Shown: positions 18,431 to 31,901, counted from the stretch's first letter. The stretch: 64,000 bases of DNA from Zwartia panacis (GCF_030410395.1 NZ_JAUHHF010000013.1:1-64000); one strand, 5' to 3'. The notes: generated from the letters alone by a model not told the origin. Numbers and translations: made by a program.

Positions 18431-20407
18431 CTACATTTTGAGCGCCAAATTCACAAAGACATTTGAGCCAGGGGCCGTATAGCCTTGAACGAGCGTGTAT
18501 TGCTTGGCAAAAACGTTGTTCCAGCGAACCTGGATTTCAGCGTTATCTGTGACTGGGTAGCTTGCGACCAGGTTCATCAAGCCAAATCCGCCCAGAGTAT
18601 CGCCTGTCAACGCATCCTGCCGCTGGCTGGTGACGAAAAACTCGCCGCTTAGCCGGGCTCGCCCAATAGACTGGTCAATCGCCATTTTGAACACCCGTTG
18701 CGCACGTTGCGGCAAGAGTTCGCCCGTACTGGCATTGCGAGGATTGGACCAGTCGAAGCTGCCTTTGACAAGCGTGTTGCGTCCGATTTGTTGTGAACCG
18801 GTGAGCGTGATGCCTGTGATCAGCGCTTGATCAATGTTCATCGGGATGTAAGGGGAGTAGACGTCTCCCGGGATGGAAGGCTCGTTCAAGATCAGGTTGT
18901 CGATATTGTTACGGTAAAGCGTGAGTCCAAGCTGAGTCTTGTCTGTCGTGTATTTCAGGCCTGCTTCAATGTTTTGTGAACGCTCAGGCTTGAGCGTCGG
19001 GTTGCCCATAAAGAAAGGCGTGACAGGCCAGTACAGTTCGTTAAAGTTTGGCGCCCTGAAGCCGGTGTTTGCGCCAATGCTCGCCTTCCAGCTAGGCGTG
19101 AGCTCCAGACCATAAGTCAGGCTGCCTGTTGTCACGTTGCCAAACTGGGAGTTGTTGTCATTTCTCACGCTGGCCTGCACGGACTGCGGTCCCCAGGTCC
19201 CCCGGTAAATCGCGAGCAGAGAGTTCGTGAAGCGCGCATTTTGCTGATAGTTGACGACACCGGGAGAGATGTTGTCGACCAGGGCACCATCCACATTCTG
19301 TTCGAGCCTTTCATAGGCGAGGCTGACGATTTGAGTGGGTGAAAAGGTGAGGTCGTTTTGCCAGACATACTGGCTTTGGTTGGTTCTGAAATGCTGTTTG
19401 CCATCTGGCGTGTTGAAGAAATTCTGCGACGCATCGACGTTGACGGTTTTGTAGATGTCTGTCGTGAAGCCAGCCCTGAGCGTACTGGTCCAAAATGAAG
19501 AGATCACATTTCGGCTGGTGATGATGTTGTTGCTGAGAGTTTGAATGCCGCGGTCGCCAAAATAGGGAGCGCCAGCATCGTAGCTGCCGTTGACTTTAGA
19601 CTGATAGGTTTGAACAGTCAGAGTTTGACCAGGTTTCCACGTGTAACCAAGCGAGCCGCCAATATTGCTCCGGTAGTATGAGTCACTGTCCGGATTTTGG
19701 TAATAGTTGGAGGGTTGAGTCGCGCTGAAGCCCGCGCTTTGTCCATAGCCGCCAAACAAGCTGTAGCTCCAGCCGTCCTTGGCGCCAGAAAATCCGGCAT
19801 CGTATTGGGTGGTGGCATACGTACCGACTCCAGCATTCGCGTAGGCAGAAAAGGGGCGGTCGGTATCTTGGCGGGTGATGATGTTGACCACACCACCGAT
19901 TGCATCCGCGCCATACAGGCTGCTGCTGGTGCCGCGGACAATTTCAATGCGTTCGATGCTGTTGAGCGGAATGGCGTTGAGCGGTGGCAGACCGTTAGTG
20001 GCGTTGTTGACGCGCACGCCATCGATGAGCACCAAAGACTGGTTGCTGTTCGTGCCGCGAATATTGATCGTGCTGACGGTTTGAGGGCCGCCCAGATTGA
20101 CCCCCTCGATACTGTGCGAGCGAATCAGGGCATCGGACAATGTTCCGTTTGGAAGCGTGTCGAGCGTTTGCCGCGTGATGACACTGTTGTCGCCGAGGGT
20201 TTCTGACAGAGGTTCTGGTGTGCGAGCCGGGGTCACCACAATCGTGGCGAGCTGCGGGACTGTCGTTGCGGTTGCAGGGGGGGCCGGCTGAGCGAGCGCC
20301 TGGATGGGTGAAAGAGCGGTGATTCCGATCCCTGAAGCGAAAGCCGTAGTCATCGCAAGGGTAATAGTCGTGCGTCCGGACCGAGTTCGGTTGGTTGAGT
20401 GATGCAT
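18431..20407 (-). CDS. btuB: TonB-dependent vitamin B12 outer-membrane receptor BtuB
   Basis: Outer-membrane beta-barrel receptor for cobalamin, powered by TonB. After a signal sequence (about 1-40) comes a TonB-box region (LATIVVTPAR), then the plug domain with IRGTNSNQSLVLIDGVRVN and EIVRGTSSSLYGADAIGGVVNI, and a barrel ending in an aromatic-poor VFVNLALKM. ATG at 20407 has GAGG upstream and gives 658 aa; a longer in-frame frame would overrun the riboswitch. The cobalamin riboswitch in its leader, and the btuF gene downstream, support the substrate. Confidence 0.92.
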   Translation of the reverse strand: MHHSTNRTRSGRTTITLAMTTAFASGIGITALSPIQALAQPAPPATATTVPQLATIVVTPARTPEPLSETLGDNSVITRQTLDTLPNGTLSDALIRSHSIEGVNLGGPQTVSTINIRGTNSNQSLVLIDGVRVNNATNGLPPLNAIPLNSIERIEIVRGTSSSLYGADAIGGVVNIITRQDTDRPFSAYANAGVGTYATTQYDAGFSGAKDGWSYSLFGGYGQSAGFSATQPSNYYQNPDSDSYYRSNIGGSLGYTWKPGQTLTVQTYQSKVNGSYDAGAPYFGDRGIQTLSNNIITSRNVISSFWTSTLRAGFTTDIYKTVNVDASQNFFNTPDGKQHFRTNQSQYVWQNDLTFSPTQIVSLAYERLEQNVDGALVDNISPGVVNYQQNARFTNSLLAIYRGTWGPQSVQASVRNDNNSQFGNVTTGSLTYGLELTPSWKASIGANTGFRAPNFNELYWPVTPFFMGNPTLKPERSQNIEAGLKYTTDKTQLGLTLYRNNIDNLILNEPSIPGDVYSPYIPMNIDQALITGITLTGSQQIGRNTLVKGSFDWSNPRNASTGELLPQRAQRVFKMAIDQSIGRARLSGEFFVTSQRQDALTGDTLGGFGLMNLVASYPVTDNAEIQVRWNNVFAKQYTLVQGYTAPGSNVFVNLALKM

Positions 20408-20422
20408 GTGAGGCCTCGTAGT

Positions 20423-20442
20423 GATGTGCGTCCCCGCACATC
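20423..20442 (-). promoter_or_regulatory. Hairpin just upstream of btuB ribosome site
   Basis: GATGTGCG (20423-20430) and CGCACATC (20435-20442) make a perfect 8-bp stem with loop TCCC, 15 bases before the btuB start and next to its GAGG. It lies between the riboswitch aptamer and the gene and may be part of the expression platform. Confidence 0.55.
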
Positions 20443-20479
20443 CTGAACGTTCAAAAGGACTGGCTAAAAGCACCAATCC

Positions 20480-20672
20480 CACTCAAACTGGCCGGTATCG
20501 GGCTGGCGTCAGGTGGGCTTCATTGTTGAAGGACCGGACGTTGACCGTTGCGGGGGCAGCACAGGCACGAGGATCCGTATGGATCGATCTCCCTGTTTCC
20601 CGTTTAACTTTCCCAATGCTCGATTTTGCTTGTGGCAAGACCGTTTTTGCATCGAAAGCACCAATTCTGGTA
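20480..20672 (-). ncRNA. Cobalamin riboswitch upstream of btuB
   Basis: On the minus strand the conserved elements occur in the right order: GGTGC near 20666, GGGAA near 20600-20620, GCTGCCCCCGCAAC at 20560-20547, and the B12 box AGCCCGATACCGGCCA at 20504-20489, which fits the AGYCxGRxxRCCxGCCA consensus. It ends about 75 bases before the btuB start. Cobalamin binding normally lowers expression of the downstream genes. The 402-bp gap 20408-20809 therefore holds this leader plus the metH upstream region. Confidence 0.9.
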
Positions 20673-20717
20673 TCACTGTAGCACGGCGTCTCTTTTGTTA
20701 AACTGACAAGTTATTTG

Positions 20718-20760
20718 TTGCGCATTGCGCAAAGGGTTTTGTTTACCGGCTGAACCCTTT
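20718..20760 (+). promoter_or_regulatory. Two adjacent dyads upstream of metH
   Basis: TTGCGC-ATT-GCGCAA (20718-20732) is a small palindrome. It runs directly into AAAGGGTT (20731-20738), which pairs with AACCCTTT (20753-20760) across a 14-base loop. Both lie 50-90 bases before the metH start. They may be an operator or leader RNA structure; no known metH-associated riboswitch consensus was recognised. Confidence 0.45.
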
Positions 20761-20809
20761 CAGCAACTGAGTCCATTACCCCGGACTTCACGCTTTTTTC
20801 TGAATCGTC

Positions 20810-23800
20810 ATGACCTATCCTAAATTGCCTTATCCCATCGAAAGCTACACCAGAGGCGCGGCGTTTGCCCGTTTGCTGGCCGAGCGCATCATGATTCTCG
20901 ATGGCGCGATGGGCACGATGATTCAGACATATAAATTGTCTGAGGCGGATTTTCGCGGCGCGCGTTTCGCCGAGCATGGCAAAGACGTCAAGGGTAACAA
21001 TGAATTGTTGTCGCTCGTACGTCCTGACATCATTCAGGCGATTCACGAAGGGTATCTCGAGGCCGGTGCCGATGTCGTAGAAACCAACACCTTTGGCGCG
21101 ACCTCCATCGCTCAGGGTGACTACGACTTGCCCGAGCTCGCTTATGAGTTGAATCTGGAGTCCGCACGGCTGGCACGTATCGCGTGTGACAAGTTCAGTA
21201 CGCCTGAGCGTCCGCGCTTTGTTGCAGGTGCCCTGGGCCCTCAGCCGAAAACCGCCTCCATCTCGCCGGACGTCAATGATCCCGGTGCGCGTAATGTGAC
21301 CTTTGAAGAATTGCGTGCGGCCTACACCGAGCAGCTCAACGGCTTGCTTGATGGCGGTGTTGACCTGATTTTGATTGAAACGATTTTTGATACGCTGAAT
21401 GCCAAGGCGGCTATTTTTGCGGTCGAAGAAGTCTTTGAGGCTCGTGGCGAGCGTCTGCCCGTGATGGTGTCCGGCACAGTGACCGATGCATCGGGACGTA
21501 TCTTGTCCGGACAAACGGTCGAAGGATTCTGGAACTCGGTGCGTCATGCGCGTCCGATTACGATTGGCTTGAATTGCGCGCTGGGTGCCGCACTCATGCG
21601 TCCCTACATCGCCGAACTGGCCAAGATTTGCGATACCTACGTTTGTGTCTATCCGAATGCGGGCTTGCCCAATCCGATGAGCGAGACGGGTTTTGATGAG
21701 ACGCCTGCGGATACCTCGGCATTGCTCGAGGAGTTCGCGCGCTCCGGGCTCGTCAACGTCGCGGGAGGTTGCTGCGGCACGACGCCCGAGCATATCAAAG
21801 CCATCGCGGACAAGGTCTGCAGTCTGCCTGTGCGCGTGGTCCCGGAGATCCCTGTCAAGACGCGTCTGTCGGGACTCGAGGCGCTCAATATCGACGGCGA
21901 GACATTGTTTGTGAACGTCGGTGAACGGACCAACGTCACGGGCAGCAAGATGTTTGCCCGTCTGATTCGCGAAGAAAAATATGACGAAGCGGTCGCCGTC
22001 GCGCGACAGCAGGTTGAAAGTGGCGCGCAGATCATCGACATCAACATGGATGAAGCCATGTTGGATTCGGCAGCCTGCATGCACCGCTTTTTGAACTTGA
22101 TCGCCTCAGAGCCCGACATCGCGCGCGTGCCGATCATGATCGACAGCTCGAAGTGGTCGGTGATCGAGACCGGACTCAAGTGCGTGCAAGGCAAGTCGAT
22201 CGTCAATTCGATTTCCCTCAAAGAGGGTGAAGAGCCTTTCCTCAAGCAGGCGCATCTGTGCCGGCGTTACGGCGCGGCCGCTGTGGTGATGGCGTTCGAT
22301 GAGAAAGGTCAGGCCGATACGCTTGTGCGCCGCAAGGAAATTTGTACGCGTGCGTACAACTTGCTGGTCAATGAGGTCGGCTTTCCGCCAGAAGATATTA
22401 TTTTCGACCCCAATGTGTTTGCGATCGCCACGGGTATCGAAGAGCATAACCATTATGCGGTCGACTTTATCGAGTCGACTAAATGGATTCGCGCCGCGCT
22501 GCCCCATGCTCGGATCTCTGGCGGTATTTCAAACGTAAGCTTTTCGTTCCGCGGCAACGAGCCGATGCGCGAAGCGATCCATACGGTATTTTTGTATTAC
22601 GCGATTCGCGAAGGCTTGACGATGGGTATCGTCAATGCGGGTCAACTCGGTGTGTATGCGGAGCTTTCACCAACGCTGCGCGACCTGGTCGAGGATGTGG
22701 TGCTGGACCGTCAGCAGCCGGTTGGCTTGACAGAGCCTGGCGATACCCGCACACCAACCGAGCGGCTGGTGTCTTTTGCGGATTCGGTCAAAGGCAGTGG
22801 CGCCAAGCGCGAAGAAGATCTCACCTGGCGTGAGCAGTCCGTTGAAAAGCGTCTGGCGCACGCCATGGTGCACGGCATCACTCAGTTCATCATCGAGGAT
22901 ACCGAGGAAATCCGTCAGCAGATTGCCGAACGTGGCGGTCGCCCGATTGAGGTGATCGAAGGTCCGTTGATGGATGGTATGAATATCGTCGGCGACTTGT
23001 TCGGCGAAGGAAAGATGTTTTTGCCCCAGGTCGTGAAATCGGCCCGCGTGATGAAGCAGGCCGTGGGCCATCTGGTGCCGTTTATCGAAGAGGAAAAAAA
23101 GCTCATCGCGGCCGCCGGGGGCGATGTGCGCGCCAAGGGCAAGATATTGATCGCGACGGTCAAGGGCGATGTGCACGATATTGGTAAAAACATTGTCACC
23201 GTGGTGCTTCAATGTAATAACTTCGAAGTCATCAACATGGGGGTGATGGTTCCCGCGGCCGAGATTCTCGGACGCGCGAAAGCAGAAAATGTCGACATCG
23301 TCGGCTTGTCCGGGCTGATTACGCCAAGTCTTGAAGAGATGGCCTATGTCGCGAGTGAAATGCAGCGTGACGAGTATTTCCGCAGCCGCAAGATTCCGCT
23401 GATGATCGGTGGCGCCACCACGAGCCGCGTACACACGGCGGTCAAGATTGCCCCGCATTACGAAGGGCCGGTGATCTATGTCCCCGATGCGAGTCGTTCA
23501 GTCGGTGTGGCACAAAACCTCGTCTCGGAAACTGCCAATACATATCTCGAAGAGCTTGCGGTCGAGTACGAAGACGTGCGTCGCCGTCATGCCAATCGCC
23601 AAACCGCTCCACTGATGTCCATCATTGATGCGCGCGCGGCCAAACCCAAATTTGACTGGTCTTCGTACCAGCCGCCACGCCCCAAGTTCATTGGTCGACG
23701 CACGTTTAAAAACTTCGATCTGTCCGAGCTCGCCCGTTTTATTGACTGGACACCTTTCTTTCAGACCTGGAGCTTGTTCGGGCAGTACCCCGCGATTTTG

Positions 23801-24583
23801 GATGACAAGATTGTTGGCGAGCAGGCGCGCAAGGTCCACGCCGATGGTTTGGCGATGGTCAAGCGCATCATTGATGGTCGCTGGTTGACTGCGAATGGCG
23901 TAGTGGCTTTTTATCCGGCCAACTCGATCAACGATGATGATATCGAGGTCTATCAGGACGAGACGCGCGAAAAGGTCTTGTTTACCTGGCGTGGCTTGCG
24001 CCAGCAGGGTATCAAGCGCGAAGGCGTTGAAAACAAATGTCTGGCGGATTTCATCGCGCCCAAATCATCAGGTGTGATGGACTACATCGGACTGTTCGCG
24101 GTGACTGCCGGAATCGGTATAGACAAGAAAGAAAAAGAATTCGAACAAGCCAATGATGACTATTCCTCCATCATGCTGAAGTCTTTGGCGGACCGGATGG
24201 CCGAGGCCTTCGCCGAAGCTTTGCATGCGCGCGTCCGAACCGATTTGTGGGGCTATGCGCCTGACGAGTCTTTGACGAACGAGCAGATGATCAAGGAAGC
24301 GTATGTGGGGATTCGACCTGCGCCAGGCTATCCAGCTTGCCCAGAGCATGTGGTCAAGCGCGAGATGTTTGAGGTCCTGGATGGTGCGGATATCGGCATG
24401 ATGCTGACAGAGAGCTATGCCATGCATCCCGCAGCGAGCGTGTCAGGTTTCTACTTTAGCCATCCGCAGTCACAGTACTTTAGTGTGGGACCGATTGGCG
24501 AAGATCAGGTCGAGGACTATGTGAAGCGTTCGGGCAGGACGGCGGCGGACGTCAAGAGGACTTTGGCGCCGAACCTGGGCTAA
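20810..24583 (+). CDS. metH: Cobalamin-dependent methionine synthase
   Basis: Transfers the methyl group of 5-methyltetrahydrofolate to homocysteine through methylcobalamin. Domains in order: homocysteine-binding barrel (about 1-340) with zinc ligands in GLNCALG near 255 and GGCCGTT near 320; pterin-binding barrel (about 370-640); B12 cap and binding region (about 665-910) with the lower-ligand motif DVHDIGKN near 787-794; SAM reactivation domain (about 930-1257) with [12 protein letters not shown] near 1170. Length 1257 aa, close to E. coli MetH (1227). It is divergent from btuB, so B12 uptake and its main use share one intergenic region. Confidence 0.97.
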   Translation: MTYPKLPYPIESYTRGAAFARLLAERIMILDGAMGTMIQTYKLSEADFRGARFAEHGKDVKGNNELLSLVRPDIIQAIHEGYLEAGADVVETNTFGATSIAQGDYDLPELAYELNLESARLARIACDKFSTPERPRFVAGALGPQPKTASISPDVNDPGARNVTFEELRAAYTEQLNGLLDGGVDLILIETIFDTLNAKAAIFAVEEVFEARGERLPVMVSGTVTDASGRILSGQTVEGFWNSVRHARPITIGLNCALGAALMRPYIAELAKICDTYVCVYPNAGLPNPMSETGFDETPADTSALLEEFARSGLVNVAGGCCGTTPEHIKAIADKVCSLPVRVVPEIPVKTRLSGLEALNIDGETLFVNVGERTNVTGSKMFARLIREEKYDEAVAVARQQVESGAQIIDINMDEAMLDSAACMHRFLNLIASEPDIARVPIMIDSSKWSVIETGLKCVQGKSIVNSISLKEGEEPFLKQAHLCRRYGAAAVVMAFDEKGQADTLVRRKEICTRAYNLLVNEVGFPPEDIIFDPNVFAIATGIEEHNHYAVDFIESTKWIRAALPHARISGGISNVSFSFRGNEPMREAIHTVFLYYAIREGLTMGIVNAGQLGVYAELSPTLRDLVEDVVLDRQQPVGLTEPGDTRTPTERLVSFADSVKGSGAKREEDLTWREQSVEKRLAHAMVHGITQFIIEDTEEIRQQIAERGGRPIEVIEGPLMDGMNIVGDLFGEGKMFLPQVVKSARVMKQAVGHLVPFIEEEKKLIAAAGGDVRAKGKILIATVKGDVHDIGKNIVTVVLQCNNFEVINMGVMVPAAEILGRAKAENVDIVGLSGLITPSLEEMAYVASEMQRDEYFRSRKIPLMIGGATTSRVHTAVKIAPHYEGPVIYVPDASRSVGVAQNLVSETANTYLEELAVEYEDVRRRHANRQTAPLMSIIDARAAKPKFDWSSYQPPRPKFIGRRTFKNFDLSELARFIDWTPFFQTWSLFGQYPAILDDKIVGEQARKVHADGLAMVKRIIDGRWLTANGVVAFYPANSINDDDIEVYQDETREKVLFTWRGLRQQGIKREGVENKCLADFIAPKSSGVMDYIGLFAVTAGIGIDKKEKEFEQANDDYSSIMLKSLADRMAEAFAEALHARVRTDLWGYAPDESLTNEQMIKEAYVGIRPAPGYPACPEHVVKREMFEVLDGADIGMMLTESYAMHPAASVSGFYFSHPQSQYFSVGPIGEDQVEDYVKRSGRTAADVKRTLAPNLG

Positions 24584-24603
24584 CGAGATTGCGCTGGCAG
24601 CCG

Positions 24604-25698
24604 TCAGCGTGAAAATGTTTCGATTGTGAGCGTGGCGAGGACGCCCAGGATGAGCAGGGCGGTTGTGCCATTTAAGCCCAGTACGTCGGGGCGGGACTCG
24701 ACGTAACGATAGAGGACTGCGCCTCCTGTAATCGACATAGCGATTGCGACGAGTATCCCGATTGCATTGATGAGCAAGCCAGTCGGGAACCATACGCTCC
24801 AGAGCGCATTGACGCCGATGATCAAACCGTAGTGGATTAAAAAAATCGAGTAGGAGCGTTCCCCTAGCCAGTGCAGACTGGCTGAACGCGGCCATTGCTC
24901 CAGCCAGCCGCGCGCGCTGGCGATACTCAAAATCAGTGCGCTCAGCGTCGCGGTCGCGACTGATTTGCGGAATTCAATGCCAAGCGCGATCAAACCTAAC
25001 AAGGCGATCAAGGCCAGGAACCAGGCTTTGGCCGGGGTGCGCGCCGCCCAGAAGGCGAGCATGCCAAGACCGTAGTAGCCAAAGAAGTAGGGCGCGGCGA
25101 TTTCGTATTGAGAATATCGACTGAGATGCCATAAAGACCAAGCGGTGAGGGCAGTCACCACAACGGGTAACAGTACGTGCCAACGCGGGGGCAACATATG
25201 TATCAGTGCGATGAGTACGGTGATGATGGCAAAGAGCTGAAAATCAACAGCCACATACCAGACGCCTGCCGATAATGCTTCGAGACCGATCAGGTCGTAC
25301 ATCAGGAATACGTGCGCGATCAGTTGCCCCACTGTGGGTGCGGCCGAGAGTGAGTCGTGTTGAAACCATGGACGCACAAGCGCCGTGATCAAAGCGGCAA
25401 GCGTGACAGCGAAAAGAAAAGGTGTGATTAAACGCTTGTAGCGTTTCCAGACCAAGGGGCCCGGATTGATGGATGTGGTGACGCCGTTTGGTGCGAACTG
25501 TGAGGCGACAAAATAACCCGCTACGACAAAAAACAGTTGAACAGCCAGACGGCCGTACACGACGATCGCCTCAATCAGCTGCGGGTATACGGCGCCGATG
25601 ACTTCTGACATCGGACCGTAGACTGCGAGATGATGCACGACAATCACCAGACAGGCGATACCCTTCGCTGCGTCGATGAAGGGTAGCCTGCGAGTCAC
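24604..25698 (-). CDS. Acyltransferase family 3 membrane protein
   Basis: Integral membrane O-acyltransferase of the acyltransferase-3/OafA type, 364 aa with about ten hydrophobic helices. The N-terminus RLPFIDAAKGIACLVIVVHHLAVYG carries the family's Asp/Lys and the catalytic-type His-His (residues near 21-22). GNxx-type substrate details cannot be read. Such proteins acetylate or succinylate surface sugars or lipids. It lies 29 bp after thiC on the same strand and may be read through from it; there is no sign that it takes part in thiamin synthesis. Confidence 0.87.
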   Translation of the reverse strand: MTRRLPFIDAAKGIACLVIVVHHLAVYGPMSEVIGAVYPQLIEAIVVYGRLAVQLFFVVAGYFVASQFAPNGVTTSINPGPLVWKRYKRLITPFLFAVTLAALITALVRPWFQHDSLSAAPTVGQLIAHVFLMYDLIGLEALSAGVWYVAVDFQLFAIITVLIALIHMLPPRWHVLLPVVVTALTAWSLWHLSRYSQYEIAAPYFFGYYGLGMLAFWAARTPAKAWFLALIALLGLIALGIEFRKSVATATLSALILSIASARGWLEQWPRSASLHWLGERSYSIFLIHYGLIIGVNALWSVWFPTGLLINAIGILVAIAMSITGGAVLYRYVESRPDVLGLNGTTALLILGVLATLTIETFSR

Positions 25699-25727
25699 GT
25701 GTTGATCGCCCGTTTAAGGTTCAAGGT

Positions 25728-27780
<2,053 letters not shown>

Positions 27781-27789
27781 CAAGTGCAA

Positions 27790-27795
27790 AGTATA
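27790..27795 (-). promoter_or_regulatory. Likely -10 box of the thiC promoter
   Basis: TATACT on the minus strand, ten bases before the TPP aptamer, is a near-perfect sigma70 -10. No good -35 is seen at the right distance. Confidence 0.45.
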
Positions 27796-27836
27796 GGACA
27801 GGATGGGGCAGTTTTGCGTGGATGCCCTCGGCAATC

Positions 27837-28973
27837 TCAAAGAATGATCAGGTTATCCCGATGGACGAGCTCGGCTTCGGTCATCGCACCCAGGATTTCG
27901 GCGATTTTGCTAGAGGGTTGTCCCATGATGCGTCTGGCTTCCGAGGAGGAGTAATTGATCAGTCCGCGGGCACATTCTCTGCCTTCCAGGTCGAGGCAAG
28001 CGACAACATCGCCAGGTTCGAAGTCACCCTCGATATTGCGTACACCCACGGGCAGTAGGCTCTTGCCCTCGACGAGCAATGCTTGTACCGCGCCTGCGTC
28101 AAGCATGAGCTTGCCGCGCAGACGCAAATGATCAGCCATCCATTGTTTACGCGCAGATAGGACGGGTAACTCGGCGCGCAGCTCAGTGCCGATACATTCC
28201 CCTGCGGCAAGTCGAACCATGACTTCATGTTCGCGACCCGAGGCAATGACCGTATGGGCTCCGCTACGCGCTGCGCGTTTGGCCGCCAGGATTTTGGTGA
28301 GCATGCCGCCCTTGCCAATCCCGCTTCCGGTTCCGCCCGCCATGGCTTCGAGGGTCAAGTCACCGGCTTTGGCATGGGAGACAAAACGTGCCTCGGGATT
28401 TTTACGGGGGTCAGATTCGTACAGGCCACGTTGATCCGTCAGGATGATCAGCGCATCGGCTTCGATCAGGTTGGTGACGAGTGCGCCAAGTGTGTCGTTG
28501 TCGCCAACGGCGATTTCGTCGGTCGCGACCGTATCGTTTTCGTTGACGATGGGGACTACGCCCAGTCTGAGCAGCGCAAAGAGCGTCGAGCGTGCGTTGA
28601 GATAGCGCTGACGGTCTGCGAGATCTTCGTGAGTGAGGAGAATCTGGGCCGTACGCAGGTTGTGTTTGGAAAACGCGACTTCGTACGCTTGGGCCAGGCC
28701 CATTTGACCGACAGCCGCAGCGGCTTGAAGCTCGTGCATGGAAGTTGGGCGTTTAGCCCAACCCAGGCGCGCCATGCCTTCCGCGATCGCGCCGCTTGAT
28801 ACCAACACCACCTGTTTGCCTTGATTGCGCAGGGCGGCGATTTGGCTTGCCCAGTGCGCAACGGCTTGTCTGTCTAGGCCTTGACCGTCATTGGTCACAA
28901 GGGAAGATCCAACCTTCGCGACGATGCGCGAAGCGGATGCGATCACGGAGAGGGGCGAAGCGTGGGCATTCAT
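27837..28973 (-). CDS. proB: Glutamate 5-kinase with PUA domain
   Basis: Phosphorylates glutamate to glutamyl 5-phosphate, the first step of proline synthesis. The amino acid kinase domain (about 1-265) shows [13 protein letters not shown] near the N-terminus, [14 protein letters not shown] near 60-73 and [13 protein letters not shown] near 143-155. A PUA domain follows (about 285-365). Length 378 aa is standard. It is the last gene of rplU-rpmA-obg-proB, 42 bp after obg, a common order in Burkholderiales. Confidence 0.95.
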   Translation of the reverse strand: MNAHASPLSVIASASRIVAKVGSSLVTNDGQGLDRQAVAHWASQIAALRNQGKQVVLVSSGAIAEGMARLGWAKRPTSMHELQAAAAVGQMGLAQAYEVAFSKHNLRTAQILLTHEDLADRQRYLNARSTLFALLRLGVVPIVNENDTVATDEIAVGDNDTLGALVTNLIEADALIILTDQRGLYESDPRKNPEARFVSHAKAGDLTLEAMAGGTGSGIGKGGMLTKILAAKRAARSGAHTVIASGREHEVMVRLAAGECIGTELRAELPVLSARKQWMADHLRLRGKLMLDAGAVQALLVEGKSLLPVGVRNIEGDFEPGDVVACLDLEGRECARGLINYSSSEARRIMGQPSSKIAEILGAMTEAELVHRDNLIIL

Positions 28974-29015
28974 GGATGTTGTACAGATCAGAAGCTGGAT
29001 CAGTATGGGACGCGA

Positions 29016-30149
<1,134 letters not shown>

Positions 30150-30168
30150 CTAATGGTACCGTGAAAAT

Positions 30169-30200
30169 AAAAAGCCCTGCCGCTTGCGACAGGGCTTTTT
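30169..30200 (-). terminator. Terminator between rpmA and obg
   Basis: AAAAAGCCCTG (30169-30179) and CAGGGCTTTTT (30190-30200) form an 11-bp stem, with A and T runs on both sides, 15 bp after the rpmA stop. It probably lets only part of the ribosomal-protein transcript go on into obg-proB. Confidence 0.85.
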
Positions 30201-30215
30201 GGGATAACAGGCAAA

Positions 30216-30476
30216 TTACTCAGCCGAAATAATCGAGACTGTCGACTTGTTGAGTTTGCCGCGAACTGAGAACTTGACGTGACCGTCGGTCAGCGCGTAG
30301 AGCGTGTGGTCTTTGCCAATGCCTACGTTTGTACCGGGGTGAAACGTTGTACCGCGCTGACGCACGATGATCGAACCGGCCGGGATCAGTTCGCCGCCGT
30401 AGGCTTTCACGCCTAGACGTTTCGATTCTGAGTCGCGACCGTTGCGGGTAGAGCCCCCGCCTTTTTTCTGTGCCAT
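30216..30476 (-). CDS. rpmA: 50S ribosomal protein L27
   Basis: Small basic ribosomal protein of the 50S subunit that reaches towards the peptidyl transferase centre. The N-terminus [20 protein letters not shown] and [17 protein letters not shown] are characteristic. At 86 aa it is full length. There is no N-terminal extension of the kind that needs protease processing. AGGAG precedes the start. It follows rplU by 48 bp. Confidence 0.98.
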   Translation of the reverse strand: MAQKKGGGSTRNGRDSESKRLGVKAYGGELIPAGSIIVRQRGTTFHPGTNVGIGKDHTLYALTDGHVKFSVRGKLNKSTVSIISAE

Positions 30477-30524
30477 TTTTTACTCCTGGTGCTTGCCGTG
30501 ATCTGTTTGAATGAATCGCGGCAA

Positions 30525-30836
30525 TTAAGCCGAGATCTCACCAATCAGAATCTCGGTGTAGTTTTGACGGTGGCCTTGACGCTTCTGGTAGTGCTTGCGA
30601 CGACGCATCTTGAAGATCTTGACCTTATCGTGGCGTCCTTGCGCAAGAACCGTTGCTTTAACCACTGCGCCTGCCACAAGCGGGGTGCCAATTTTCAATT
30701 GGTCGCCTTCACCTACGGATAACACCTGGTCTAGCGTAATTTCTTGCCCAATGTCTGCCGGTATCTGTTCTATTTTAAGTTTTTCACCAGAAGCAATGCG
30801 ATACTGCTTGCCACCAGTTTTTACGACCGCGTACAT
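30525..30836 (-). CDS. rplU: 50S ribosomal protein L21
   Basis: Ribosomal protein binding 23S r[29 protein letters not shown] at the N-terminus and [21 protein letters not shown] at the C-terminus are diagnostic. Length 103 aa as in E. coli. First gene of the rplU-rpmA-obg-proB run, with a strong promoter about 60 bp upstream and a GC-rich hairpin in the leader. Confidence 0.98.
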   Translation of the reverse strand: MYAVVKTGGKQYRIASGEKLKIEQIPADIGQEITLDQVLSVGEGDQLKIGTPLVAGAVVKATVLAQGRHDKVKIFKMRRRKHYQKRQGHRQNYTEILIGEISA

Positions 30837-30868
30837 GGGTTAACCTCTTGTTTTAGTGCAAATGGGAT

Positions 30869-30886
30869 CTCGGCTAAGATGCCGAG
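30869..30886 (-). promoter_or_regulatory. Hairpin in rplU leader
   Basis: CTCGGC (30869-30874) and GCCGAG (30881-30886) form a 6-bp stem with a 6-base loop in the transcribed leader between the promoter and rplU. Possibly an autoregulatory or stabilising leader element; no consensus was matched. Confidence 0.4.
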
Positions 30887-30892
30887 CCAGAA

Positions 30893-30921
30893 ATAATAGC
30901 GTGTAACCACTTGAAAGTCAA
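30893..30921 (-). promoter_or_regulatory. Sigma70 promoter of rplU
   Basis: On the minus strand TTGACT (-35, 30921-30916) and TATTAT (-10, 30898-30893) are separated by exactly 17 bases. It is the best promoter match found in the window and fits a ribosomal-protein operon. Confidence 0.82.
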
Positions 30922-30932
30922 AAGAAAGTCTC

Positions 30933-31901
30933 TTGCATAAGCTCTCAAACCTCTTAGCCCCAGTGGCCCGGGACATGGAAACGGTCGATACCGTGATCCG
31001 TTCCAGACTCAATTCCGACGTCGTATTGATCCGGACGATCGGCGAATACATCATCAGCGCAGGCGGAAAACGCATGCGCCCGGTCCTCTTGTTGCTGGTC
31101 GCCCAGGCGCTCGGCTACAAGGGGAGCCATCACCATCTGATGGCGGCGGCGGTGGAGTTCATCCACACGGCGACCCTGCTGCACGACGATGTCGTGGACG
31201 AATCCGACCTCAGGCGCGGTCGCGGGACGGCAAATGCTGTGTTTGGCAATGCCGCAAGCGTTCTGGTGGGGGATTATCTCTATTCCCGCGCCTTCGAGAT
31301 GATGGTGGACGTCGACAGCATGCGGATCATGCAGATCATGTCGGGCGCCACCACCGTGATCGCCGAGGGCGAGGTGCTCCAGCTGCTCAATATCCACGAC
31401 CCTGATGTTTCCGAGGCCCGGTATTTGCAGGTGGTACGTTTCAAGACCGCCAAGCTTTTCGAGGCCGCCGCCGAGGCGGGTGCTGTTCTGGCCGGGGCAT
31501 CCCCAGCCCAGCAAGAGGCCGCCGCGGCCTATGGACGTCATATCGGAACCGCTTTTCAGCTGGTCGACGATGTGCTGGATTACAACGGAGATGTGGGGGC
31601 GCTCGGTAAAAATGTGGGTGACGATTTGCGCGAGGGCAAACCGACTCTGCCTCTGATCAGGGTGCTCGAAATCGGAACGCCGGCACAAAAACAGCTGGTT
31701 CGGGACGCAATTGAAAAAGGCGAGGCTGATTTTGATGCAGTTGCCAGGGCGATCCAGGAAACCGGTGCGCTTGAGCACGCGAGCCGATGTGCGGTTGCCG
31801 AAGCCACGCTTGCCCGCCAAGCGATTGAAACGCTCCCCGACTCGCCGGCTAGACAGGCCCTGATTGATTTTTGTGCCTTTGCGATCGAACGGGATCGTTG
31901 A
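30933..31901 (+). CDS. ispB: Octaprenyl diphosphate synthase (polyprenyl synthetase)
   Basis: Trans-polyprenyl diphosphate synthase that builds the ubiquinone side chain. First Asp-rich motif LLHDDVVDESDLRRG near residues 83-97, second LVDDVLDYNGD near 208-218, and GGKRMRP near 47. Length 322 aa, as in E. coli IspB. The start used is TTG at 30933 with AAAGAAAG upstream; family alignment needs the residues before the first in-frame ATG. Divergent from rplU. The exact chain length cannot be read from sequence. Confidence 0.93.
   Translation: MHKLSNLLAPVARDMETVDTVIRSRLNSDVVLIRTIGEYIISAGGKRMRPVLLLLVAQALGYKGSHHHLMAAAVEFIHTATLLHDDVVDESDLRRGRGTANAVFGNAASVLVGDYLYSRAFEMMVDVDSMRIMQIMSGATTVIAEGEVLQLLNIHDPDVSEARYLQVVRFKTAKLFEAAAEAGAVLAGASPAQQEAAAAYGRHIGTAFQLVDDVLDYNGDVGALGKNVGDDLREGKPTLPLIRVLEIGTPAQKQLVRDAIEKGEADFDAVARAIQETGALEHASRCAVAEATLARQAIETLPDSPARQALIDFCAFAIERDR

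Noticed and set aside
18431-20482. Longer btuB starting at 20482
   Set aside because: The extra 25 codons lie in the riboswitch leader and would read through its hairpin; the signal peptide fits the ATG at 20407.
20683-20809. SAH riboswitch or second cobalamin riboswitch before metH
   Set aside because: Conserved cores of these motifs were looked for on the plus strand and not found; the B12 aptamer lies on the minus strand facing btuB.
20711-22084. 457-codon open frame opposite metH
   Set aside because: It is antisense to a clear metH domain, has no family resemblance and reads His/Arg/Asp-rich, as expected of the complement of a GC-biased gene.
30954-31820. 288-codon open frame opposite ispB
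   Set aside because: Shadow of ispB, which has both Asp-rich motifs.
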